This document shows, piece by piece, positions 53,047 to 62,447 of a DNA stretch of 64,000 bases. The position numbers and the translations under genes are program-made. The stretch's first letter is position 1. Each line of letters begins with the position of its first letter. The notes under the pieces were generated by a model. That model ran no database searches, was not told the origin of the DNA, and saw nothing but the letters and a program-made list of their open reading frames with translations. The stretch comes from an uncultured Clostridia bacterium (GTDB lineage Bacteria; Bacillota; Clostridia; Christensenellales; Aristaeellaceae): contig CAKTXR010000003.1 in assembly GCA_934631025.1 (NCBI GenBank), positions 1 to 64,000 of the forward strand. Reading direction: 5' to 3'.

Positions 53047-53078
53047 GGGCGGTTCGCGCTGAGCGGGCCGCTCTTTTT
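53047..53078 (+). terminator. Terminator of rarA-tlyA operon
   Basis: 11-bp stem (GGGCGGTTCGC 53047-53057 with 53063-53073, three wobble pairs), loop GCTGA, then five T. Confidence 0.8.
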
Positions 53079-53363
53079 GCGTTCAAAGAACACTGCGATA
53101 AAGAGCTGCGTTCGCGCGTTTATCCGGCGCTCCTTCTGATAAGCGAAAACGACACGGCATATCGCAGAGCGCGCCGCCCGAATTTCCGAGCCGCGTTCCC
53201 CCTCATTGCCCCTGAACAGTGAAAGAGTGCAAAGCCACTCCCACCGCGCTCCTGCTTAAATCCATTTACCCCTCGATGCACCCTTTTTACCAAGCCAGCC
53301 GGCGCGCGAATCCTCCCAGCAATCAGTCTATACGCCCCGCCGCCTCCCTTCCAGCCATTACCA
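53079..53363. other. Gene-free region
   Basis: About 285 nt without a supported gene, RNA structure with T-run, repeat or promoter of note. Base composition is close to the rest of the window. Confidence 0.4.
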
Positions 53364-53393
53364 TTGACGCAGCCACTCCTTTAGCGCTACAAT
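53364..53393 (+). promoter_or_regulatory. Promoter of CAP-domain gene
   Basis: TTGACG (53364-53369), 18-nt spacer, TACAAT (53388-53393), about 50 nt upstream of ATG. Confidence 0.6.
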
Positions 53394-53442
53394 AGGTCAC
53401 GAAATATATTTCAATTTTATTACAAAGGAGTTGCTTTTCGCC

Positions 53443-54264
53443 ATGAACATCAGAAAACTGGGAGGACTGATTCTCCTCGTCGTTCTGCTGAGCGCCTATA
53501 CCGCCTCGGCTGAATCCACTGTCTGCTATAACGCCGACGCGCGCACCGTTTCCTGGACGCAGGAAAGCTGCGCGCCCGGCCGCATGCTGCTCACCGCCCG
53601 CCAGAAGGGTGTAACCGTATGGAGCGCCGTCTGCGACGCTTCGCTGGGCTGCTATGCCCTGCCCGATTCCCTGTGCGGCGAAATCACGCTGTGCGTCACC
53701 CGCATCAATGGCCGCAAGACCAGCTGTGCCACGCTCAACATTGTGTGCGAGGCGGAACAGACTCCGGTCGTTTCTGCCGTGCCGACCGCAGTACCGACCG
53801 AGGTCGTTCCCGTCACGGCAACGCCCGCGCCGACGGCCACCGCTTCCAGCGCGCCGACCACTGCGCCGACGGCTACGCCCCGTCCGACGACCGCGCCCTC
53901 AGCTTCACAGAGCGGCATGGCGGCGCAAGTCGTCGCCGAGGTGAACGCCGAGCGGGCGCAGCGCGGCCTGACGCTCCTGAGCGAGGACAGCGACCTCACC
54001 GCCGCCGCCTGCACCCGCGCGCGTGAAATCACGTCGGTTTTCAGCCACACGCGTCCGGACGGCTCGTCGTGCTTCACCGTGTCCGAAAAGGCTTACGGCG
54101 AGAACATCGCCAAGGGCTATAGCACGGTCGACAAGGTCATGGCCGCGTGGATGTCCTCCGAAGGGCACCGCGCGAACATACTGCGCGCTTCCTACGGCTC
54201 GATCGGCGTATGCTGCCTGCAAATCGACGGCGTTTACTACTGGGTGCAGCTCTTCGGCAAATAG
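53443..54264 (+). CDS. Secreted CAP-domain protein
   Basis: 273 residues: signal peptide (1-23, end Thr-Ala-Ser-Ala), an unassigned beta-like region with four to six Cys (25-105), a Thr/Pro/Ala linker (about 110-155) and a C-terminal CAP/SCP domain with Glu-Asn-Ile-Ala, Trp-Met-Ser-Ser-Glu-Gly-His-Arg-Ala-Asn-Ile and Tyr-Trp-Val-Gln-Leu-Phe. ATG 53443 is preceded by AAAGGAG. CAP proteins in spore formers include germination or wall-associated factors. Cysteine content suggests disulfides outside the cell. Confidence 0.9.
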   Translation: MNIRKLGGLILLVVLLSAYTASAESTVCYNADARTVSWTQESCAPGRMLLTARQKGVTVWSAVCDASLGCYALPDSLCGEITLCVTRINGRKTSCATLNIVCEAEQTPVVSAVPTAVPTEVVPVTATPAPTATASSAPTTAPTATPRPTTAPSASQSGMAAQVVAEVNAERAQRGLTLLSEDSDLTAAACTRAREITSVFSHTRPDGSSCFTVSEKAYGENIAKGYSTVDKVMAAWMSSEGHRANILRASYGSIGVCCLQIDGVYYWVQLFGK

Positions 54265-54295
54265 AGTGCATATATAATGTAGAAACTCATCGCTC

Positions 54296-54349
54296 GCCGC
54301 GCTTTCAGCGTCCTGTCTGGGATGCTGGGAGCGCGGCTCTTTTTTTTTT
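54296..54349 (+). terminator. Terminator of CAP-domain gene
   Basis: Long stem: GCCGCGCT (54296-54303) with AGCGCGGC (54330-54337), and CAGCGTC with GATGCTG inside, followed by a T-run of nine or more. Confidence 0.92.
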
Positions 54350-54435
54350 GCGCGGCAGGCGATTGGGGACTTCCCACGCGCCCCGTTCTGTGTTACAATA
54401 GGCGTGCGTTAATAACAATCGGGAGGTGCAATATA

Positions 54436-56628
54436 ATGAAGGAACTGACAACCGTGCTGGGCGGCGGCACGCTGACCATCGCGGCGCTGGCCGAGGGCAT
54501 TTATCGCGTCGTGCTTAGGCGCTGCCGCATTCAGCGCGAGTCCATGCTGACGCGCTACGGCATCGTGCGCGCCGATCTGGGCGATGTGGACGCGCGCGAA
54601 GAAAGCGGCGCGCTGATCGCCGGCGAAACGAGCGCGCGTCTGAACGGCGCGGCGGTCGAATTCTCCGCGCCCGGCTATACGCTCGCGCTCGATCTGAGCG
54701 ACACGCTGGGCGAAACGTACGACTTCGAGGGCTTCTCGGTCAGAACGCCGCTTGAGGACGGCGAGCGGCTCTTCGGCCTGGGCGACGAAAGCCGCGACCG
54801 GCTGATGAAGCGCGGCCATACCGCCGATCTGTGGCAGGCCAATGTGAGCTGCTACGGCCCCATCCCCTACGTCATGAGCAGCCGCGGCTGGAGCATGATG
54901 TTCAACACCACGTTCCGCCAGCATTACGATCTGGGCTGCAAAAAGGCGGATGAGATGCGCGTCGAATCGAGCAAGGGTATGCTGGACGTGTATGTGTTCC
55001 TCGCGCAGGACATGAAGGGCGCGCTGGAAAAGTACACGCGCGTCTCCGGTCGGCCTGTGATGCTGCCCAAGGCCGCCTATGGCCTGACATTCGTCAACAA
55101 CGAGGGCGAAAACGCGCGCGACCTGCTTGAAAACTGCATGATGTTCCGCCGCGAGAAAATCCCCTGCGACATCATGGGACTCGAGCCGGGCTGGATGAGC
55201 AGGCACTATGACTTCAGCACTGAGAAAAAGTGGGATCCCGAGCGCTTCTATATGCCCTACTGGCTGCCCGAAAACTATTACGGCAACTGGTCGTTCATCT
55301 ACAATCTGCATCAGATGGGCTACAAGCTGAGCCTGTGGCTGTGCTGCGATTATGATCTGCTCTGGAAGGAAGAAAACGAAGCAGCCATGGACGAGCAGGC
55401 CCGTGCAGAAGGCGCGGCGATCCAGGATGCGCACTTCAGCTCCGCCTGCCGCATGGACAAGCTCACAAAGCAGGGCGAGGACTGGTTTGAGCACCTCAAA
55501 AAGTTCGTCGACAACGGCGCGGACGCCTTCAAGCTGGACGGCGCCAATCAGGTCGTGCCCCATCCCGACCGGCTCTTCGCCGACCGCTACACCGACGAGG
55601 AGGTTCACAACGTCTATCCCGTGATCTACGGCAAGCAGATGAAGCAGGGCTTCGCCGAATACACCGGCCGGCGCGCCATGATCTACACCCCCGCGATGTA
55701 CGCCGGACAGCAGCAGTTCTGCGCCACCTGGGCGGGCGATACCGGCGGCGGCTCCAAGACGCTGATTTCGATCATGAATCTGGCGCTGTGCGGCCATGCC
55801 AACGCCTCCTGCGACATGGACGTGACCAGCCTTGCCAGTATGCACTATTGCACGCTGATGCCTTGGACGCAGCACATGACCTGGCGCACATGGGATATGC
55901 CCTGGTTCCTCGGCGACGAGCGCGAGGATGAATACCGCGCCTATGCCCAGATGCGCAGCGAGCTGTTCCCCTACATCTATGCTACGGCGCATCAGGCCAA
56001 TGAAACGGGTCTGCCCATCGTGCGTCCGCTCGCGCTGGCGTATGAAGATCATCCCGAATACGACGACGTGCTGAACGAGTACATGCTGGGCGACAGCCTG
56101 CTTGTGGCCGCATTCGATTTGCACATGACGCTGCCCGAAGGCCGCTGGACGGACGTGTTCACCGGCCAGACCTACACGGGCGGCTCCGCGATCACCTATG
56201 ATCCGCCCAAGGGCAGGGGCGGCGCGATCATGGCAAAGGACGGCGCGATCATCGTCGCGCGCGCCTGGATGCCGCACATAACGCATCACCAGCCGTCCGA
56301 ATACACCGTTCACGTCTATGCCGGCGCAGACGGCGCGTTCACGCTCTATGACGACGACGGCGAAACCTACGGCTACGAGAAGGGTCAGCTCACCCGCACG
56401 CGCTTCACGCTCTCCGGCGACACGCTGACCATCGATAAGCGCGAGGGCAGCTTCGAGGCCATGCCGCCGCTCGTGCCGTTTGAAATCCGCGTCCACAATC
56501 CGGAGGGAAAGACGCGCGTGCTGCTGGACGGCGAATCGGTCGACTGCCGCATGGAAAACGGCTGCCTGTGCTTCCGCGTGCCGCCTTCGCTGCACGAAGC
56601 GCGCACGCTGAGCTATACGCTCGCATAA
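54436..56628 (+). CDS. GH31-family glycoside hydrolase
   Basis: 730-residue GH31 enzyme: N-terminal beta-sandwich (1-210), barrel with Gly-Leu-Glu-Pro-Gly-Trp, nucleophile Asp368 in Phe-Lys-Leu-Asp-Gly-Ala, acid/base Asp435 in Trp-Ala-Gly-Asp-Thr-Gly-Gly, and C-terminal beta domains. Family members are alpha-glucosidases, alpha-xylosidases, sulfoquinovosidases or related; the exact substrate is not set by the visible residues. No signal peptide, so intracellular. GGGAGGTGCAATATA precedes ATG 54436; a TGT-TACAAT extended -10 lies at 54391-54399. Convergent with a sugar importer that may feed it. Confidence 0.92.
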   Translation: MKELTTVLGGGTLTIAALAEGIYRVVLRRCRIQRESMLTRYGIVRADLGDVDAREESGALIAGETSARLNGAAVEFSAPGYTLALDLSDTLGETYDFEGFSVRTPLEDGERLFGLGDESRDRLMKRGHTADLWQANVSCYGPIPYVMSSRGWSMMFNTTFRQHYDLGCKKADEMRVESSKGMLDVYVFLAQDMKGALEKYTRVSGRPVMLPKAAYGLTFVNNEGENARDLLENCMMFRREKIPCDIMGLEPGWMSRHYDFSTEKKWDPERFYMPYWLPENYYGNWSFIYNLHQMGYKLSLWLCCDYDLLWKEENEAAMDEQARAEGAAIQDAHFSSACRMDKLTKQGEDWFEHLKKFVDNGADAFKLDGANQVVPHPDRLFADRYTDEEVHNVYPVIYGKQMKQGFAEYTGRRAMIYTPAMYAGQQQFCATWAGDTGGGSKTLISIMNLALCGHANASCDMDVTSLASMHYCTLMPWTQHMTWRTWDMPWFLGDEREDEYRAYAQMRSELFPYIYATAHQANETGLPIVRPLALAYEDHPEYDDVLNEYMLGDSLLVAAFDLHMTLPEGRWTDVFTGQTYTGGSAITYDPPKGRGGAIMAKDGAIIVARAWMPHITHHQPSEYTVHVYAGADGAFTLYDDDGETYGYEKGQLTRTRFTLSGDTLTIDKREGSFEAMPPLVPFEIRVHNPEGKTRVLLDGESVDCRMENGCLCFRVPPSLHEARTLSYTLA

Positions 56629-56751
56629 AACGCACTGCACAGCCCCATGACAGCACAGCCTCTCCCAGTTTAACGGGCGATTGCGCTTTACGGTGGCAGA
56701 CGGAATTTCAACGCTGAAGCAAAGCGCCCCTTCATTGGCCGATTATCACTC

Positions 56752-56784
56752 AAAAAGCGCCCGAATTACTTCGGACGCTTTTTG
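56752..56784. terminator. Bidirectional terminator between GH31 and the importer operon
   Basis: AAAAAGCGCCCGAA pairs with TTCGGACGCTTTTT; it has a T-run on both strands and lies between convergent genes. Confidence 0.82.
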
Positions 56785-56824
56785 TTTATGACCTGCCGCA
56801 ATGGGAACAGCCGGTTTTGTCAGA

Positions 56825-58498
56825 TTAATCCTTGTACTCGTAGGGAGCCGCAGCCTCGCGCGCCGCAGCCGCAGCCTCAGCGTACCAGTTCTGCAGATCC
56901 TCAGCGCCCAGCGCCAGAGCATCGGCCTTCATCTGCTGCCAGATGGCCTCAAACTCGGTCTCGTCGGCGGCATAGACCATCTTCCAGCCAGACTGCTGCA
57001 CGACGGCGCCCGCGGCATCCTTGATCATCTGCATGTCGTCGGGCAGGACGGGCATGAACTGATAGAACGTGGGGTTGATCGCAACGCGGTTCTCGGCCAG
57101 CAGGTAGTCCATGGGGAACTCGAAGCCGCCGCCGTAATGCTCGGCCCACTGCTTGTAGAGGTTGTTGTCGTTGGAGTAAACATTCAGCGTGTCGTTGAAG
57201 GTATTGTCGAAGGCGGTGTTGACAGCCGTGCTGTTGAGCGTGTAGCGGCCGTTCCAGTACTTGTACTCCTCGCCGGACTCCAGCGTGTAGTTGCCGGTAT
57301 CAGCCCTGGTGTAGGCGGCGTCCAGCGCATAGGTCTTGCCGTCGGCGTCAACATCCCAGAACACGCCGCGCGGGCCGTTGAGCAGCTCGTACAGGAATTC
57401 GGGATCAGCGTTGGCGTCAACAAAGGTCAGGCAAGCCTTGACGTAGTCCTCGCCCTTCTCGGCGGCCTTCGCAGAGATGCACAGCGGCCAGCCGGAGCCG
57501 CAGGGGAAATCGCCCTGCAGGGAAGCGGTGTACTCGCCAAAGATCAGCGGCGCCCAGCCGATCGGCTCCTCGGCGTTCGCTTCGTCCTTGTTGTTGGAGG
57601 GATAGCCGCCCCACCAAGCCGCGAAATACTGCTTGGTGTCGTTCAGCTTGGACTGAGAGGTGGTGTATTCCTGGGTCAGCGCGTCCGGATCGACCAGACC
57701 GGCCTGATTGAGCAGGAACAGATAATGGCAGGCGCGATGGAAAGCGCCGTCGTCATCGAACATGGAGGTGACGGTGTCGGTCTTCATGTCATGATTGACG
57801 AAATAGTTCTGGCCGCCCTCATAGTAGCCCAGAGTGGTCAGCACGGCGTTGGCGAAGGAGAAGCGGCTGGTGCCGTCCCACGCGGCGAACATGTTCATCG
57901 CATAGGTCTCCTGGCCGTCGGCATTCTTGGGATAGACTTCCTTCATCTTCTTGAGAACCTCGATGGTGTCCTCAAGCGTCTCGGCCTCGGGATAGCCGGC
58001 CTCGCGATAGATGTCCCAGCGGACGTTGATCGCATAGCAGCCGGGGGTGTTGCCGGCCAGAGAGGTGGACTTGCCCACGTTGTCCGGAACGCCGTACAGC
58101 TTGCCGGTGCCGTTGCTGTGCAGATCGCGCACGAACTGCAGGGCGTTCGAGGCATACTTCTGCGTCATGGGCAGCTGATCGATGTAATCGTCCAGGCAGA
58201 GCAGATAGCCCGCCTCGAGAGCGATTTCGAACTGATCCCACTTGTTGAAGCGGATGATGTCCGGAATATCGCCGGAGGCCAGCATGGCCTGCATCTTTTC
58301 CTGGCTGTCGCCGTTGCCGATGGCCTCAAGCTGGAGGCCCTTCTTGGCCCAAACGTCGCCGACCCAGCCGGTGACCGGACCCTGCGTATCGCCGCCGATG
58401 CCCCAGCCCAGAATGTAGGTCAGGTTATCGCTTTCGGCCATGGCGGCGCCGCCCAGAACCATCAGAGCGGCCAGGAGAATGGCGAGGAACTTCTTCAT
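56825..58498 (-). CDS. ABC transporter extracellular sugar-binding protein (copy 3)
   Basis: 557-residue LplA-type binding protein. Signal peptide (1-21, Gly-Gly-Ala-Ala-Met-Ala before Glu-Ser) with no Cys, so no lipobox. Aromatic-rich ligand regions and an Ala/Glu-rich C-terminus ending Tyr-Glu-Tyr-Lys-Asp. Less similar to the two copies at 42-48 kb and longer. AAAGGGGT precedes ATG 58498. Last gene of the permease-permease-binding protein operon at 56.8-60.4 kb. Probably imports the sugar handled by the GH31 enzyme (inference from position). Confidence 0.9.
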   Translation of the reverse strand: MKKFLAILLAALMVLGGAAMAESDNLTYILGWGIGGDTQGPVTGWVGDVWAKKGLQLEAIGNGDSQEKMQAMLASGDIPDIIRFNKWDQFEIALEAGYLLCLDDYIDQLPMTQKYASNALQFVRDLHSNGTGKLYGVPDNVGKSTSLAGNTPGCYAINVRWDIYREAGYPEAETLEDTIEVLKKMKEVYPKNADGQETYAMNMFAAWDGTSRFSFANAVLTTLGYYEGGQNYFVNHDMKTDTVTSMFDDDGAFHRACHYLFLLNQAGLVDPDALTQEYTTSQSKLNDTKQYFAAWWGGYPSNNKDEANAEEPIGWAPLIFGEYTASLQGDFPCGSGWPLCISAKAAEKGEDYVKACLTFVDANADPEFLYELLNGPRGVFWDVDADGKTYALDAAYTRADTGNYTLESGEEYKYWNGRYTLNSTAVNTAFDNTFNDTLNVYSNDNNLYKQWAEHYGGGFEFPMDYLLAENRVAINPTFYQFMPVLPDDMQMIKDAAGAVVQQSGWKMVYAADETEFEAIWQQMKADALALGAEDLQNWYAEAAAAAREAAAPYEYKD

Positions 58499-58581
58499 TA
58501 TGAAATACCCCTTTCTTCTTTTTACCCTATCGGACTCCTCACCGGCGCGCGTCCCATTTCACACGCACCGATGAAACTTTT

Positions 58582-59490
58582 TTATCCCTTCACCGCGCCG
58601 ATCATGATGCCCTTGACGTAATAGCGCTGCAGGAACGGATAGACGCAGATGATGGGGAATATAACGACGATGGTGACGGTCAGCTGCACCGACGTCGGCG
58701 AAACGATGCGGGAGGGATCGATCTCGCTGACGCTCAGGCTGCCCTGCGCAATCTGCGTGGCCAGATTCTTGGCCTGATTGATGTACTCATAGAGCAGGTA
58801 TTGCAGCGTGTAGAGCTTGTAATCCGTCACATAGATCAGCGTGTCCATATAGGAATTCCAGTGGCCGACCGCGCTGAAGAGCACGACCGTGGCCAAAATC
58901 GGCACGCACAGCGGCATGACGATGCGGGTAAAGCGGACGAAATAGCCCGCGCCATCGATCTCCGCGCTCTCCTCCAGCGCCGGAGAAATGGACTCCATAT
59001 AGGTCTTGATCAGCACCATGTTGTAGACCGGAAAGATGCCCGGGATGACGTAGATCCAGAACGTATTGGTCAGCCCCAGCATCTTGCAGTTCAGATAGCC
59101 GGGAATCAGGCCGGCGCTGAAGTACATCGTCGCAATAACCAGGCGGTACCACAACTTGCGTTTCCACATATGCTGCTTGGTGAAGAGATACGCCATGTAG
59201 GAGGCGCCCAGCGTGGAAAGCAGCGTGCCCAGCACCGTGCGCGCCACGGAGATCCAGGCGGCGCGGCCCATGCGCTCCATCTTCAGCACTTCGATATAGT
59301 TGTCAAAGTGCACGCCGACAGGATAGAACATGATCTTTCCGGTATCCACCAGATTGTTGGCGCTGATGGAGTTGATGATGACATAGTAAAACGGGAACAC
59401 GCACAGGAGCATGAAGAGCGTAAAGAAGGTGTAGTTGATGATATCAAAGATGATATCGCCCTTGCTCTTTTTGATTTTCTTCGCAGCCAT
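58582..59490 (-). CDS. Sugar ABC transporter permease, LplC-like
   Basis: 302 residues, six helices, EAA loop Glu-Glu-Ser-Ala-Glu-Ile-Asp-Gly-Ala-Gly-Tyr near 180, basic start Ala-Ala-Lys-Lys-Ile-Lys-Lys and the end Ile-Gly-Ala-Val-Lys-Gly. GGGGGAGAGAGAA precedes ATG 59490; 15 nt after permease 1. Confidence 0.93.
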   Translation of the reverse strand: MAAKKIKKSKGDIIFDIINYTFFTLFMLLCVFPFYYVIINSISANNLVDTGKIMFYPVGVHFDNYIEVLKMERMGRAAWISVARTVLGTLLSTLGASYMAYLFTKQHMWKRKLWYRLVIATMYFSAGLIPGYLNCKMLGLTNTFWIYVIPGIFPVYNMVLIKTYMESISPALEESAEIDGAGYFVRFTRIVMPLCVPILATVVLFSAVGHWNSYMDTLIYVTDYKLYTLQYLLYEYINQAKNLATQIAQGSLSVSEIDPSRIVSPTSVQLTVTIVVIFPIICVYPFLQRYYVKGIMIGAVKG

Positions 59491-59505
59491 TTCTCTCTCC
59501 CCCTC

Positions 59506-60447
59506 TTAAAACACGCTCGTACCGCGAACCCGCTTGGACAGCGTATTGGCGAAGGCAAACAGCACCAGCGCCACAAAGGACTTCATCGTACCGATGGCCG
59601 TCGCATAGGAAATCTGGCCGCCCTTGATGCCCTGATTGTAGACATACAGATCCAGCACCTGAATGTAATCCTGATTCATGGCGTTCTGGAACACATAATA
59701 CTGCTCCATGCCGGTGTTGAGGAAATTGCCGAAGGACATAATCAGCAGCACGAAATACGTCTCGATCAGGCCGGGCACAGTAATGTGCAGTATGCGCTGC
59801 ATGCGTCCCGCGCCGTCGATCATCGCGGCCTCGTAAAGCTCCTGATCGATGCCGGAAATCGCCGCCAGATAGACGATCGCGCCCCAGCCCAGCCCCTTCC
59901 ACATGCCATAGCCCTGCATCGTGAGCCAGACGTGCTTCTGCGATACCAGGAAGTTGACCGGCTTTTCAAGCACGCCCAGCGAGACGAGCAGATTGTTGAC
60001 AAAGCCGTTGTTGACATTGAGCATGAAAAACACGAGGGAATACATGATCGTCCAGGAAATGAAGTGCGGCAGCGTGGTCAGCGTCTGCACGACCTTCTGA
60101 TATTTCTTGGAGCTGATTTCGCTCATGAAAATGGCGAAGGCCGGCGTAATCGGCGAGCAGAGTATACCCAGTCCGGCCATGGCCAGCGTGTTGCGCATGA
60201 CCATGATCAGCTGGCGGCGCATGACCGGATTGCCGAACAGACGCGTAAAGTGCGCCCAGCCCACAAACTCACAATCCATCAGCGCGCGGCCGGGCTTGTA
60301 GTTAAAAAACGCGAACGACCAGCCCCACAGCGGCAGATAGGAAAACACAAAAATAAACACGAGACAGGGCAGAACCATCAAAAATAACCTGAAGCCATCC
60401 TTCTTTTTCGGGGAGGCCGCTCGCTTCCCCTTCGGAACAACCTGCAT
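59506..60447 (-). CDS. Sugar ABC transporter permease, LplB-like
   Basis: 313 residues, about six helices, with Tyr-Leu-Pro-Leu-Trp-Gly-Trp-Ser-Phe-Ala-Phe-Phe-Asn-Tyr (LplB-type start) and the EAA loop Glu-Leu-Tyr-Glu-Ala-Ala-Met-Ile-Asp-Gly-Ala-Gly. ATG 60447 is preferred to upstream in-frame ATGs because AGAGGTGAAAGCA precedes it and the upstream ones fall in the promoter. First gene of the second importer operon; no ATPase gene nearby. Confidence 0.92.
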   Translation of the reverse strand: MQVVPKGKRAASPKKKDGFRLFLMVLPCLVFIFVFSYLPLWGWSFAFFNYKPGRALMDCEFVGWAHFTRLFGNPVMRRQLIMVMRNTLAMAGLGILCSPITPAFAIFMSEISSKKYQKVVQTLTTLPHFISWTIMYSLVFFMLNVNNGFVNNLLVSLGVLEKPVNFLVSQKHVWLTMQGYGMWKGLGWGAIVYLAAISGIDQELYEAAMIDGAGRMQRILHITVPGLIETYFVLLIMSFGNFLNTGMEQYYVFQNAMNQDYIQVLDLYVYNQGIKGGQISYATAIGTMKSFVALVLFAFANTLSKRVRGTSVF

Positions 60448-60481
60448 TGCTTTCACCTCTCGTACCGTCTTTGACATAGGC

Positions 60482-60510
60482 ATTATATCATTTACAAATA
60501 GGCTTTGCAA
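60482..60510 (-). promoter_or_regulatory. Promoter of the second LplBC-type operon
   Basis: Minus-strand TTGCAA (60510-60505), 17-nt spacer, perfect TATAAT (60487-60482), followed by GCCTATGTCAA; 34 nt upstream of ATG 60447. Confidence 0.7.
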
Positions 60511-60650
60511 TACTGTTTTTTACTAAAATGGCATTTTATTACCGCAAGTTTTGCGCCATTGCGGCGATTTTTATGAATAATTCGTGCCATTTGACACTTT
60601 TCTTTCATGCCTAGAAAAGCAATGCAGCGACGTTTTCCGATCAGCCACGC

Positions 60651-60689
60651 AAAAAAACCGGCACGACCGAATCTCTTCGATCGTGCCGG
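60651..60689 (-). terminator. Terminator of DEAD-box helicase gene
   Basis: Minus-strand CCGGCACGA pairs with TCGTGCCGG (60681-60689 and 60658-60666), then seven T. Nothing else is visible in the AT-rich stretch 60511-60650. Confidence 0.88.
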
Positions 60690-60697
60690 AAGGATAT

Positions 60698-62362
60698 TTA
60701 CTGATCGCCCGTCCTGTGCCGGACGGCGCCCTTTTCATAGCGGTGCGCGCCGTAATCCCGCTTTTCCGAACGGGGCGCATAGCCGCTATAACCGCTGTTT
60801 CGGGGCGCGCCGTTATGGCGGCGCTCATAGCCGGCCTCACTCGCGCGGCGGTCGCTCCGGTCATATCGACGCTCCGAACCGCGGTGATCGTCGCGCCGAC
60901 AGCCGCGCTCGTCGGGTCGATTGTCGGCGCGGTTTTCACGATGCATCTTTTCGAGCATCTCGCGCGGAACGGGCCTGCCGTACGGGCCGCGGCGAACGGG
61001 CGCAGGCGGCGCGGCGGGGCGCGGCGGACGAACCGGCTCGGGCGGGTTCAGATCGATGGTCACGTCGGTGCGCGCGCCGGCCTGTTTGATGAGCAGATCC
61101 AGCATGGCGGCCACGGCCTGCTCCGCCTCGGCGCTTTCCAGCAGCTGCCGAGCCAGAGCGCGCGTTTCCTCGCTGTGCTCCTCGCCCGCGTGATCGGTGA
61201 TTTCCTTCATCACGCGGCCGCAGAGCGCCTTTTCGACCTCCTCCGCGCCGGGAGCCTTGCGGCAGAGGATCTTCGCGCCGGTAATGCGGCGGTAGTCCCA
61301 CATGCGCGACACCTCGCGGCCCACGACGAACGTGTAGGCGCGGCCTTCCTTGCCCGCGCGGCCCGTGCGGCCGATGCGGTGAACGTAATATTCGACGTCC
61401 AGCGGAATATCGTAATTGAACACGGCCTCGATATTGTCGATGTCCAGCCCGCGCGCAGCCACATCGGTCGCCACGAGCACGTTGATCAGGCCGTTGCGGT
61501 AACGCGCCATGATCGCGTCGCGCTCGATCTGGCGCATATCGCCGTGCAGCCCCGCCGCCGAGAAGCCGCGGTGCTGAAGCTCGGTCACGACGCTCTCCAC
61601 GCCCTGCTTGGTGTTGCAGAACACCAGCGCCAGCTTGATGTCCTCGAGTGTCAACAGGCGGCTGAGCAGCTCGTTTTTGTGGAACGAGCGCACGCTGATA
61701 TAGCACTGCTCGATCTTCTCGACCGTCAATTCGCGCTTTTCGATCTTGACCTGCACCGGGTCGTTCAGATAGCGGCTGGCCAGCGCGAGGATCGGCCGCG
61801 GCATCGTGGCGGAGAACAGCGCGGTCTGGCGCGTCTCGCTCGTTGCCGAGAGGATGGTCTCGATGTCGTCGCGAAAGCCCATGTCGAGCATTTCGTCGGC
61901 TTCGTCCAGCACGGCCAGCTTCAGCGCGTCAAAGCTCAGCGTGCCGCGCTTCATGTGATCCATCACGCGGCCGGGCGTGCCGACCACCACCTGCGCCCCG
62001 TTTTGAAGCGCGCGCAGCTGACGCTCGATGGGCTGGCCGCCGTAAACCGGCACAACCATCAATCCCGCGCGGTGCCGCCCCAGCTTCATCAGCTCGCCGG
62101 CCGTCTGCATGGCCAGCTCGCGCGTCGGGCAGAGCACGAGCGCCTGAACGCGGCGAAGCGACGGATCGATCTTTTCGACCAGCGGTATGCCGAATGCCGC
62201 CGTCTTGCCGGTGCCGGTCTGCGCCTGGCCGATGACGTCGCGCCCCGCGAGCATGGGCGGTATGGCCTCCTGCTGTATGGGCGTGGGCGTCTCATAGCCC
62301 ATCTCCTCGATGGCCTGCGCCACCTCGGGCGACAGGCCGAACATTTCCTGAATGGCTGACAT
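60698..62362 (-). CDS. DEAD-box RNA helicase (CshA/DeaD type)
   Basis: 554 residues. Q motif Thr-Pro-Ile-Gln (near 27-30), Ala-Gln-Thr-Gly-Thr-Gly-Lys-Thr, Pro-Thr-Arg-Glu-Leu, Asp-Glu-Ala-Asp, Ser-Ala-Thr, and motif VI His-Arg-Ile-Gly-Arg-Thr-Gly-Arg; then a helical part and a long Arg/Gly/Pro-rich tail (about 430-554) that likely binds RNA. It unwinds RNA in ribosome assembly and mRNA decay, often cold-induced. GGAAGGGGAAAACAT precedes ATG 62362. The upstream leader is long and structured, with a terminator right before the gene. Confidence 0.95.
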   Translation of the reverse strand: MSAIQEMFGLSPEVAQAIEEMGYETPTPIQQEAIPPMLAGRDVIGQAQTGTGKTAAFGIPLVEKIDPSLRRVQALVLCPTRELAMQTAGELMKLGRHRAGLMVVPVYGGQPIERQLRALQNGAQVVVGTPGRVMDHMKRGTLSFDALKLAVLDEADEMLDMGFRDDIETILSATSETRQTALFSATMPRPILALASRYLNDPVQVKIEKRELTVEKIEQCYISVRSFHKNELLSRLLTLEDIKLALVFCNTKQGVESVVTELQHRGFSAAGLHGDMRQIERDAIMARYRNGLINVLVATDVAARGLDIDNIEAVFNYDIPLDVEYYVHRIGRTGRAGKEGRAYTFVVGREVSRMWDYRRITGAKILCRKAPGAEEVEKALCGRVMKEITDHAGEEHSEETRALARQLLESAEAEQAVAAMLDLLIKQAGARTDVTIDLNPPEPVRPPRPAAPPAPVRRGPYGRPVPREMLEKMHRENRADNRPDERGCRRDDHRGSERRYDRSDRRASEAGYERRHNGAPRNSGYSGYAPRSEKRDYGAHRYEKGAVRHRTGDQ

Positions 62363-62411
62363 ATGTTTTCCCCTTCCGAGCCGGCGCAGGCGAACGCAGC
62401 GTTCGCGCACA

Positions 62412-62447
62412 TAAAAAGCGGGCCTGAATGAATCGTTCAGCCCCGCT
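62412..62447 (-). terminator. Terminator in the helicase leader
   Basis: Minus-strand AGCGGG-G-CTGAA pairs with TTCAG-G-CCCGCT around a 7-nt loop (62447-62417), then a T-run (plus-strand A at 62413-62417), only about 50 nt before the helicase ATG with no promoter in between. It would have to be read through for the gene to be expressed, so it may be an attenuator. Confidence 0.7.

Noticed and set aside
54409..56640. 743-codon open frame antisense to GH31
   Set aside because: Shadow; the plus strand has both catalytic aspartates, a ribosome binding site and a terminator.
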